Source: Metopolophium dirhodum
Lineage: Eukaryota > Arthropoda > Insecta > Hemiptera > Aphididae
Assembly: GCF_019925205.1 (NCBI RefSeq)
Contig: NC_083567.1
Coordinates: 1,612,001 to 1,676,000, forward strand
Reading direction: 5' to 3'
Length of the DNA: 64,000 nucleotides
In this document: one piece after another, positions 12,133-23,400 of the stretch
How positions within the stretch are numbered: the stretch's first letter is position 1
How the letters are laid out: each line of letters starts with the position of its first letter
The notes under the pieces: model-generated
Seen by the model: only the letters and a program-made list of their open reading frames with translations
The model's database searches: none
Told to the model about the DNA's origin: nothing
Made by a program: the position numbers and the translations under genes

Positions 12133-13417
12133 CTTTCGTTTTTATTTTAATATTATTGTTTAATATTTATTTAATATAATATTATGCATATTACGTACCT
12201 ACTTCTCTCAATCAACTTTTTCGACTAACCAAATCAAGCACAAAGTGTGCAATATTTCAAGCTTAGTGACAAGCCTGCACTCCGTCGACTCAAGCGTGGA
12301 CGTCCCTGTGATGTTCACCATCACTTTATGGACACCTTCACATGACGGTTTCCACCTTATGGATTTGTCTCTATCGTAGAACATAATTTACATTTTTTCT
12401 ATGTCTCTATACTCTCTATGATTGGTATACTCATACATAACAAATAATAATATAATTTCAACGCCGTAGTTTTCATGGCTAAATATATACATGTCAGCAA
12501 GATGTCCAATATTCACTATAACTCAATTTATTAGTATGCAAATTCTTGCGCTATATAAAATACATAACCACATGATTATTTTAAACTTCAATCTTATTAT
12601 TTTATTATTTTCCAAAGCATAACCTCATATCTCCCCGTTTAATCTATTTTATTAATTGTTTCGAGTTAATTCATTTTAAACTTGAGCATTTTATCTCAAA
12701 GCCTATAAGTTCCACTGACTTGACCTCAGGGCCAACATGCGCTGTAGCTAATAGGTCACGAGTCTATGGTTCCCTGATGACGCGCGTTGACAACCATTGC
12801 CGACGTAAATGTGTAGCTAAGTTTTTTTTATATAATGTAGGCTGTCCGATTGCCAGTGGCACATATAATAATATATACACGCATAGGCCATACCATGTAT
12901 GTATGTGTGATCGAACAGCATACTAGTTACCGAAGTGGTTACATATTACAATTGGGTAATAAGTGTGGTATCATGCCAAACCACAATACAAACATTAAGA
13001 GGATTAATACATAATAACATTAATACAAACATTAATAATAAAATACCTAATTTTCTTTAATATTAAATTAAATACATTGACAAAATAATAGGTAATTACA
13101 ATGGTCAAAAAACTTGTTTGTGTCAGTACATACGACCGAAGTAAATACTCCAATGAATATTTAACTTTGAGTGGCGGTTCGTGGGTAAAATATTTTGTGA
13201 TTCATACGCAATGGTGACTCGTGATGTTTCAAGTAGATGGTATGAAATTACTGTAAAAGTACTAAAAAAAAAAAAATATTAGTAAACTTCAAATTCTAAA
13301 TTTTAAAATGAAAAAAAATAAAAAATAAAAAACCGGTTGGAGTTAACAAAATAATGGCAGTTTGGCGATATCACTACAGATATATCTGCATGGTCGAATA
13401 CGACTAAGTATGGTATA

Positions 13418-13437
13418 CGATAACAACGTTGTTATCG
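13418..13437. repeat. Perfect 20-bp palindrome
   Basis: CGATAACAACGTTGTTATCG is fully self-complementary. Confidence 0.7.
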
Positions 13438-14458
13438 CACATCAAAATATATATTAATATAATATGTTAAGTTTGTATTTTATCGAACAATTAAACCATT
13501 TCCACCTTTACCATTACCGTATCACTTCTGCCGTGCGTCTTGTCACAAACTGGTTGTTTTTTATTTTTTTTAACTAATTCAACCTATCGTATAAGGACAC
13601 GTATAATATCATTTATTCATAATATGTTTGAAAATGAGTATAGTCTTTGCCACATGTTTATTGTAACTGAATAAATAATGAATGTACATTGCTTATTTCA
13701 TTTTCCAAAACAGAATATTTTTTGTTGAATTTCATTTAATATCAACATTAAAATTTGAACGTTTATAGTATTAAGTTTTTAAAGCATAGATAAATGGATT
13801 TAAGTGGTATGGTTCTATCTACGTAGTACTTAGTACTTATACACTGCTTAAAATATAATATCCCCGCTTTAATTTTTCTTTTTACTTTAGGTGTAACTTT
13901 TTATATTTCTGATTGAAAACTTTGATAGTGAATTACAAGGTTCCTCATAAAATGTTCGTACCCCATTTGAAAAATATAGAAAATACCTATGTGGTGGTCA
14001 TAATATTTTTAATATAAATATGATTTTGGTCTGAATACACGTTTTAGGTTTCTGACCGATATTTCGTAAGGTTTTCGTGGTCATTGTAACTTATTAATAA
14101 ATACACATTTATGGTTCATAGATTCTACTATTTCCTTAATCATAATTTTATAAACATAGGTGATGCAATTTTCAGAATATTTCGATTCATTTTAACCTGC
14201 TTATACCATGAAATTATTCACACCGTTCTATAGGGTACGCAAGTATTGACTTATAAGTTATAACTTATAATTAAAGAACAGCTAGTCTTATTAAATATAA
14301 TATTAAAATAATGCCTAATTACTATTTAGGTATAATCAAATACGATATTTAATAATTATTGATATTTTAAACGTAATTACTGAAAGCGATAATCAAAAAT
14401 AATTATATACAGCAAAACATATCGATTAACAAAATATATATTATATTAGATCATTAAA

Positions 14459-15005
14459 CAAAAGATAACGCAAAACGTAATTCATAGAATATCATTAAAC
14501 GAAAAATAACGCAAAACAAAATAATTAAAATTTTTTTTTTTAAATTTTTTTGGATTAGTAGAAATATTTATTAAATGCAATCAATCTGTGAACTATGAGT
14601 CCGGTTACAGCCGCAGCGGTTATCTTAGGATAAAATAATATTTTAGTTCGGTGTCGGTGTAATTCAAAAATCAAAACTATGTAATTCGATCGAACCGGAC
14701 AACCGGATGATTTCTATAGCTGTGCTTGTAATTCCGTGAGAATTTATTATATTTCATTCCGTATCTGGGTCATTTCCTATACACTCTAAAGTGATAATTT
14801 TATAATTCATTAGGTTAGGTTATCAACTTTATTTAATAAATAACGATGAACGCAAAACGTATACAGCTTTTTTTTTAATTCTGAAAAACTGTAAACGCTA
14901 GACTTGGATAATGTTTTGATTCTGAACAACGATAAACGCAAAAGTTGTATAACGTTTAAATTCTTAATAACGATAAATGCAAAAATTGTGCGACGTTTAA
15001 GTGTA
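14459..15005 (+). repeat. Diverged minisatellite (AACGCAAAA type)
   Basis: Units such as AAAGATAACGCAAAACGTAA and ACGATAAACGCAAAAGTTGT recur at 14465, 14505, 14845, 14930 and 14970 with spacings of about 40-50 bp. Copies are strongly diverged. Confidence 0.45.
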
Positions 15006-15399
15006 AATATTATCATAAAACAGATTTTTTTCAAATGCAAGCCCTGATTTGAATAATTTTAATAGGAATAACTTGTAAGATACATTGTATTAAATGTTCA
15101 ATGTTTTTAACTCGCAGAGAGAAAAAAATCAAATATATCAAGTGTGTAAATAACTAGTATACAAATTATACGCGCTGAAGAGGCTCTAGGTAATTGAAAC
15201 AGATGTATAATAATCGTTATTATACGTGGTCTAAGAGATTATTGCATAACAAAAACAAAAATACTGTATAGATACTTGAAATTGTTGCCAAATGTTTATA
15301 AAAGCATTTCTTTTCCTCGACTACTTTTCAAAACAAAATATTGACCCTTTTGAGATTTTGACATTTACGATCTAAAGAACGTAAATGCGGTTCCTCTGT

Positions 15400-15860
15400 A
15401 TTGTATGAATACCAATTAACATTTTTGAAAACGCTGAGTCAAAACATTTTTTTTCTAAACATTCGAAGTTAGAATATTGACGATTTTTTATTGAAATCGT
15501 AAAACTTTGTGAATTTTGAACACTCATTTGTTTAGGATTCATACCTATAGTTTAAAAATGTAATACAATGTTACGTTAAATTTGTATTCACAAAAATGTT
15601 TGCACAATCACCTGAAGTTTAAATTTTTAAGCGTTGGATATTCATGACTAAAATAGTAATTTCTAATTAAATGAACTTTTTATTTGGTTGTTTTTCAAAA
15701 ATGAATAACCGGAATAGGTACTTGAAATTTTTTAAAAATGTCCACATAATATCATTTTCTACGAATGCCATAGGGCTAGATAATAATTTTCTAGATATGT
15801 TGACTCTTTTTGAGCTATTAATTAAAGATATTTAACATTTAATATTTTTTTTGTCACGCC
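15400..15860 (-). mobile_element. Diverged inverted fragment of the same repeat
   Basis: TGTTGACTCTTTTTGAGCTA and nearby blocks match the repeat in reverse complement; the rest is too diverged to delimit. Confidence 0.35.
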
Positions 15861-16210
15861 TGCACCAAAAGTTTGGTTTTCGATAGCGGTTGAAGCGTTG
15901 GAAAGTGTCCTTTTTACGCCCAGTGGGCGGTAAAGTGGAAATCCCAAAAAATGCTGCGTGCACATTTCATGCACGTATACCCTGCATAAACTGGCACTGA
16001 AATCTATACCACGGTCGTGGGTCCTTTAAAAACATAAACTTTTAGTTACATCTGATAATCATATTACAACCTCCATGCGTGACGCTTAAAATAAATAAAA
16101 CCAAATCGTTTCTCGTCTTTTGATATATTGTTGTCGTATAATAATAATCTAGTTGTTGCATAGATCCCTGCATTACCTTTGCCATGATTGATGAATGTAA
16201 AGACATGACG

Positions 16211-16316
16211 AAAATAGTATGTGTGGCTCGTGCGGGAAGGAAATTTCAGTCTTGGGCGAAATGCGGCCCTCGCCTGCGTAGCTCACTTCCCGCCCTTGCC
16301 ACACAATATACTATTT
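16211..16316. repeat. GC-rich foldback
   Basis: Arms 16211-16239 and 16286-16316 are inverted repeats built on AATAGTAT...TGTGGC...GCGGGAAG. The loop contains a nested GGGCG/CGCCC-like pairing. It resembles a foldback or MITE remnant and lies about 0.9 kb upstream of the gene promoter. Confidence 0.5.
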
Positions 16317-17104
16317 CAGTTGTAATTGTTTTTCTTTTTGATTTAATATGGTTGAACATTTTATACTCACCATTTTTCTCAAAGTTATCAAAACACACAA
16401 AAAAGATAAAGAAACTATTTTTTTCATACGATTGTGTTTCACATTTGAATTCTCATTAAACATTCGTATACCTCCCTAAAAAACTCATAATCAATTTTTC
16501 AGATAGGTAAACCAGCAGCCGGCTTTATACCATCAAGTTTTTGACTCCAAATTGGCGATTGTTAATCTATTCGTATAGGTGCATAATTTAATGTCAAAAG
16601 TTCAGTTATTGTGAAATTTTAGGAAGCACCATATAGTTTTAATTTAGTGAATGTTGATGTTGTTAAGGAGCTGTATTCAGCGTTATGCTCAGCGTCAGTC
16701 TACTTAGATTTGATTTGAATTTTATCTAGACGGGCTATCGCAAGTCAAAGATGAAAATATGAGATACGTTCAAACCTAGTACCTACTAGCATATAATATA
16801 TGAATATAATATATTTTCCACAAAAATCAAACTGTACACGGGCGAATCAGCGGGTATTATTATAACTTCAATAGTTATGCATTTACATACATTTAAAACT
16901 ACCAAAATATTTTCTAAAAATAATGAACCCAACTGGGGCCACCTTTATTAACAATCTGTCTAAAGCATTGTATCGAGTCATGCATTGCATTTGATAGTAA
17001 ATACACACAATTTACTCAGATGTTATAACAGAAAAAAACAATATAACATATATAACTTTTGCCAAAAACGTAAAAAAATGTTATTCTATTGTATGATAAA
17101 TAAA

Positions 17105-17255
17105 AAAACAACTTATTAGAACATTATCTTTTTTTGTGCTGGATGGGTATGGACTAGGATCAGATCGCATATAGAAGAAATCGAGAAATATTGTTTCATA
17201 TCATTCATTATTCAACGTTCTCATTATTTTTATTGTTTTCTTATATTAAATCAAA
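17105..17255 (+). promoter_or_regulatory. Core promoter and 5' UTR of the microexon gene
   Basis: TATAGAAG at 17170-17177 lies 33 bases upstream of the A in TCATTC (17201-17206), which matches the insect initiator consensus TCAKTY. This leaves a 5' UTR of about 53 nt before the ATG at 17256. The same layout is conserved in the upstream pseudogene copy, where the TATA box is the better TATAAAAG (5840-5847) and the initiator is identical (5871-5876), again 33 bases apart. Confidence 0.6.
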
Positions 17256-17400
17256 ATGATTTTGTTTAAGTTTAACTTAATAACGTTTACAACTTTAATT
17301 GTTGCAACTTGGGTCATGCCAGTTATTTCAGTTCTAGATTCTAAAGAAACAGATGTTATGGAACTTGATAGAATTGATCCTCTTGTACTCACGTTGCGAA
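17256..17400 (+). CDS. Exon 1: signal peptide and start codon
   Basis: The ATG opens 48 codons plus one base. Residues 1-25 form a classic signal peptide: a basic residue (K5), a hydrophobic core around LITFTTLIVATWVMPVIS, then an acidic mature N-terminus containing DSKETDVMELDRIDP. The exon ends in CGA A with donor GTATGT at 17401, so the intron is phase 1. Without splicing the frame would stop two codons later (GT ATG TAA), which supports the donor. The upstream copy starts at 5926. Confidence 0.75.
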
Positions 17401-20400
17401 GTATGTAATAATTTATTGATATAATAATATGTGGTATAATTATATTTGTATTATTATGTACTATTCAATTGATAATTATCATCAGTGTTTGTAAATTATT
17501 TTAGAATTGATTTAATAACTGAAACAAATTATTATTATGTTTTTACAACCTTAGAGAAAAAAAAATGTATGTCATTTATTAGATTTTAATTGTATACAAT
17601 ATTATGATGTAAGGAATGATATTATTATACCTAAAGACTTTTTGAAAATTGAATCTTTACAAGGTACAATTTTTTTTAATAAAAATGTATTGTTATATTT
17701 TTAGCTGAATGTCAAGGTAATATTTTAAATTAATAATTAATGAACAAATAATACCTAACTTAAAATATTTAGGTTATTCCGCATAATTAAAAGGTTGACG
17801 TATCGTGTTTATATCATGTATTCTTAAATTGTATTTGAGATTAATGACTATTATCCTATTAATTTTCCATTTATGAAATTCCGAAACTATTTTTGATTGA
17901 CGTCCATTTTCATTTTAAAGTAAATTTATCATATTCATATATAAGTGTAAAAGTAGTATAATAAAAGTGTATTATAAATTATAATATACTAATGTCTTAC
18001 ATTTTGCCATAGGTACCTTCTTGAAAATAATTGCCAGGAAATTTCTATCGGGGAAATGTAATGAGGATTTTTTTTTTTGTGAAATAGTCTTTCAAGATTC
18101 GTTAGTTAATAATTATTTATAGCAAATAATAAACTTACTGTCTTATACAAATCCTTTAACACCAATACACCATGTTTTATATATACTAGGTACTAGATAG
18201 TTAAGACCTATATAGTTATTTTATATTTAATACACCGTGGCAGCGCAAGTTATTGTTCGACCAATTCCGGACTCTCTAATGAAAAACAATTACTAAAATA
18301 CTAAATATAATAAATCAATTGTAAGCTATTAGTGTTTAATAGAATGTTTAGATTGGATAATTAGATATAAGTGAACCATTAAAATAATACATTGTTTGTT
18401 TATGACATTATGTTATATTCAAGCAAAGTTATATATAATTTTAAAATGTTATAGCTATTCTAGAAAAATTTACTGAATTTAAGGGTAAGTTAATTATAAT
18501 GTTATTACATTCTTTTCTAGAAGTATATTTTTTATATTAAATATATTTATAGTCTTATGCTCATTGATTTTACGATCTTAACAGTAAATTAAAGCTGTTC
18601 TACTTTTACATAATACTTGGATATTTGGGCAAAACACAGAAAAATAGTCATATTATAATTTATTAATTGTTTTTAATAGTTATTTTATGATACTAAAACA
18701 TTGTATGGACGGTGAAATTTATACTAATTTGTGTTTCTGGTTCATTTTAATATTATATTACTTAAAAGTGAGGCAACACAAAAAATGTGTATCCTCAAAT
18801 TGGAAATATTTAAGGGCTTTATGCTCAGCCCTTAATAGTTAATAGTTAATCAAAAGAGGGTATATATAGTTATAACTGAAACTAAAATTTAAATTAAAAA
18901 AAACTTTCAAAAATTAACACCAACAATTTTCAAAAACCGTTCTTGAATCCGAAAAAATCAAAAAAAAATTTTTTAAAACGGAAACCAAAACAAAAAAATT
19001 GAAAAACCGTTCTTAAACCACAAACTAAAACCAGAGAATTCAAAGGACAATTCTAAAAAGTGAAACTAAGACCAATCCCTGGTAGTAGGTATAATACTAG
19101 AATAATTACATTACAGATGACAAACATGATATCAACAGAGAAGTAACCAGTATGTATTTGAATCTCAATAAATAATTCAATTTTAAGTATTATATATCGT
19201 TTCCATATATACATTACTATAGTTAATAATACACAGATGCCGCCAAACTAATATTGTCATATGTATATTTTAAGCTTTTGTAATGAATAAAAACTTATAC
19301 ATTTCCAAAAACTCTTAAAATTTAATATTAAGAAACCACTTTTTGAATTATTTTAGTTATGAAATGAAAACATTCAAATGTTTTACAATTAATTCTATTA
19401 AAAAAATTTTAATTTAACACTTATACTATAATACGTATTCACCAAAAAACTGTTTTTGATGCCAATAATTTAATAAATATAAAACCAGATTATGTACCTA
19501 TTTATTATTATAATTAATTGTTTTTTTTTTTGTTTAGTAAGCGTAGGTATGTATTTTCATTGAGTTTTTTGTTAATTAAGATGTCAATTAATTTATAGAA
19601 TGCAGTTTGCTATAGTTCTGTAACATCTTACTGATAACTGTATTATAGTTGGTCGACAAAAACAGGATGTTACACCTATAATATGCTATATTAAATCGAT
19701 ATAATCCCTAAACAAATGATATTTTAAAAATATAGAATTGATTGCTTTTAGTCTTTAATTTGTTAAATGCGTAAAAATCGCAGAAATCACCACATTTTAG
19801 TATGTTAGTGTGGAAACACTTTTTAAACATTGAACTTTTGATGATGTGAACATTATTGTCAAATCAGTTTCCTACCAATAATAAGTCAAATTATATAATC
19901 GCGTCCGTTTCAACTACCTAGTGTGGTGGGCCTGTAGTTTATGATGATAGCTCCGATAAAGCTGAATTTTTAGTATATACGAATTTTCATTATTGATAAA
20001 AATGATAAAATACAAAGTAGTAAATTGAGTTAAGTTGAGTATTGTTCCAAAATTTTAGATTATACAACGAACAAAATTAATCAATACGATTATGTTCAAT
20101 AAATAAATATGTTTAGGAACTTACATTCACCCTTGTCATTTGTTTGAGAATTGGGAATATTATTAAAAATTATATAAAACCTGAAATACTGTTTGATCGA
20201 ATAATAGGCAACTATAATATTATATTGAAGGGGGTTGGAAAGTAATCCATTCTAAGGAGTAAAATATAGGAATTATATATTTCAGTTTATGTGAATGTGT
20301 TGGACGTAAATTAATATTAGTGTGTGTAATTCGTAGTGCCGATCACATTGTAGGTATAGGGACATCGTATTGACCGGATTATAGCACGTCTGTCATTTTA

Positions 20401-23400
20401 CTTACGCTCACCCACATTTCACCACATAAACCTTATAAAATTAGAAACATGTTTTTTACAAGAAATACTGCCAGTGATTTCAATCACTATGCTTATTAGT
20501 ATGTTCCGATTTAAATTTTTAAAGCAGATTAGAATTTTCCTCTAAATTTACTATGCTTTATCTGTCTTACATTTTTCATAATATTCTATATCAATGTAAT
20601 TAAATTTGAATTATGAATATGATCTAATTTCACTCTTTTCGTTACTAAATGTGTCAATAAAAAAAAGAGAAAAAAGAAATTTTCAAAGCATAAGCAAGTG
20701 TTGAATGAAGTCGTGAGCTATATTTTCGAACGAAAATTAATCACACTCCAGTCCCCTTAAGACTAAGCTCGATAGCAAAACAAAATGTTGCAGTATAAAC
20801 AGTATTTCTTAAACAAAACAAAAAACATTTATCATATAAATATAAGGGTATGAACAATTGAAACTCTTAACTTCTTTATAAGTTAATAAAAAAATCTGAA
20901 CCAAGTGTTATAGAGTGGCATAGCTATAAGATATCGTTTTGTATTCTGTCTCAAATATATAATAGTTACAATGTTGTTAATTAAATATTATTTCTAATTT
21001 TAATAGATAAGCTCAGTAAGTTAAATGTTTATTATTTTTAAATTATAAGCAGACAGATGAATGAAGTAAAAACGGATATTTTTACGCAAAACCAGTTTTT
21101 GCCAAAATTGCAGATTGTGATATTTGGTGTTTTTCTAAAACTTAAATTCTAACTGTGTGTACATAAATTAATGTTCACCGGATGTTTTTATTAGCATTTT
21201 ATACACCATAACATTTTCAAAATATTTTGACTCTTTTTAAATAAATAAATGATTTTTGATTTTTATTAGTTTTTTTTTTGAAAATTATTGATATAAACAT
21301 TTTTTTTGCTCAAAACACATGCAATGTATTTAATATTATATTTAATAAGTTTTATTACAGTAATTAATATAAAAATAAAAATTTAACCACAATTATTTAT
21401 TTTATTTTTTATCTAGATTTATATAATAGTAAGTAGGTTTTTGGGTTTTTATCGCATTTATGAATTTCCTGATTATATTATTATTTTATGTAATACTATC
21501 AATTAATGAGATTTTTGCCATCGCCATTTATTATAAACTACACAAAAAGCACATAGCAACTCACAATGTAAATTGTATAACTAAATTATGTTAATGCTAT
21601 GTAATTTTTTTGATTATTACCGACATTTCTGAAAAAAAACATTATTTAAGACCATATTTGAAATTTTCAAACACAGTTTTCTATAGTATTTTATTATATT
21701 TATATTTGTTTCCAGGGGACATAGGTACGTACATTATTGTTTGGTTGTTTATATTATTAAAGGACGTTTATTTTCGATAGTAATGCGAAATTACTTTTTA
21801 AAACAGATTTGAATTCGTTATTATGTCTACTTGAGATCGGTCAGTCCAAAATTCATAATTTCATCTCCTCACCCCACCACACCAATAAATATAAATTTAG
21901 TTTGAATATTTTGGAATTTTGGAATTTTCAACGTTGAATATTTCAAGTAGACATTATATAACGAATTGATATATGTTTTCTGAAATATCATCGAAGCAGT
22001 GACTTGTATTTGTGCGTGCGGGAGCGTTCCGCTATTTTTTTTACATAGGTACAGTCACACACCTAAAGATCAATTACTACGCACAGATTTACAAGACCCT
22101 CATGTGGTACAATTATAAAATTTCCTATTTCGAACTCCTTAAAAAGTGTCCACCATTGATCTCCTTAAATATTTATTATTTTCTTTATTAGAAGGTAGCT
22201 TCAATGTCCATTTATAGATAAGAAGTATTGAATATCAACGATCAGAAACATTAGAGTACATTTCATTAATTTTTTTTTAAGATGAGAAATTCTTTTCTAA
22301 AAATGTCACATTCAAAATGAAAATTTAAATTTTATTTCCGTAATTTTTAGTGTCTTAACGATAGTTTAATAGAAAATAAGGTGGATTACACAAGCCGCAA
22401 TGTAAAAGCACATGACCTTTAAATGTGAAGCACACCAAATAATAAAGTTATTTTAACGAACCTCTGAAATATGCACTCAGTAATATAATTATATAGTCTA
22501 TGTGACTATATCTATTATTTTTTTATTATAGATCATCCATTAATTAATAACTTTTTCATTAGGAGTAGGTAGAGAAAAGCTTAGGGGACTATCATATTAT
22601 ACACCGCTATTATACTTTTCATATTGTGTATAATATTATAATATCAATAATATCATATAACATAATTTTTTTTTTTGCAGATGAAAACAGTAAGTATACT
22701 TTATGTTTAATGGCATATTATTACTCTCCTTTTATGGAATAACCAGATGGTAATCCAAAATTAGTTACAACACATTGTGTTTGTAATTGGTTCAGGTTCT
22801 TATGCATTTGAAACACAGTTTAGATGATTAAAACGTCAATTAATATTATGCCATAACAATAATTCAAACACGTAATTAAACTCAACACGGACTAAAATTA
22901 AAATATACCCATCATAGTATAGTGTTGTCAATCGATATTATTAATAACAGACATTTGAATTGTTGTTTTTCATTATCTATCATTGTATTTATGAATAAGT
23001 TGTGTGTACGGCGGGGTTTTGAAATTATTTTTTAAGGCTTACTGCGACAACTATCTCTATCTATCTAAGGTATAAAACAACTTATCTTCGAATTACAATT
23101 ACCATATTTTTTTTGTACAAAAAGACAAAAAAAAAACATTTTTGCCATTCAACTCTATTTTGTGAGTCACTAATATATCTCTAAATACTTTTTCGAGCGC
23201 CATATTGAACATTATAGGAGGTATTGCATCAACCTGCTTGAGTCCAGATTGAACCTAAAACTGTAGAGATAGTTTACCTTGGTACCAGACTTTACAATAT
23301 GTGTTTGAGTCGCATAATATTTCTATCATTTTCACCAGTTTTTCTGGGATTCCAAAGTTCCTCATCGCTGTCCATAGTGTTGTTATCTAATGATACTGTC

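Larger units (their letters stand above)
4530..12525 (+). pseudogene. Decayed upstream copy of the microexon gene
   Basis: Blocks here are collinear with the intact gene: 4530-4890 with 16662-17100, 5775-5965 with 17105-17295 (promoter and exon 1), 7284-7538 with 28788-29045, 7640-9930 with 30915-33400, and 11845-12525 with 36861-37670. The start codon (5926) survives but codon 6 is TAA. The 9-nt exon at 8231-8239 keeps its acceptor, though the donor is GTGCGT. The exon at 12107 carries a frameshift and stop. Equivalents of 17.3-28.8 kb and 33.4-36.86 kb, holding most microexons, are gone. A transposon sits at each missing-block junction (5966-7283 and 9927-11843). It is therefore non-functional as a gene of this type, although the promoter looks intact and it might still be transcribed. 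Confidence 0.65.
12526..16660. other. Spacer between the two gene copies
   Basis: It holds a palindrome, a diverged minisatellite, a decayed repeat fragment and a foldback. No coding sequence is seen. A block near 15880-16030 is GC-richer but has no ORF. Confidence 0.5.

Noticed and set aside
18522..18523. Acceptor TTCTTTTCTAG two bases before GTATAT
   Set aside because: A 2-nt exon would break the phase used by all the others, and the donor is poor.
18552..18582. 31-nt segment between TTTATAG and GTAAAT
   Set aside because: Not a multiple of three and contains TAA in phase.
19923..19934. 12-nt segment TGTGGTGGGCCT after TTCAACTACCTAG
   Set aside because: Open in phase, but the donor GTAGTT is weak and there is no supporting duplicate.
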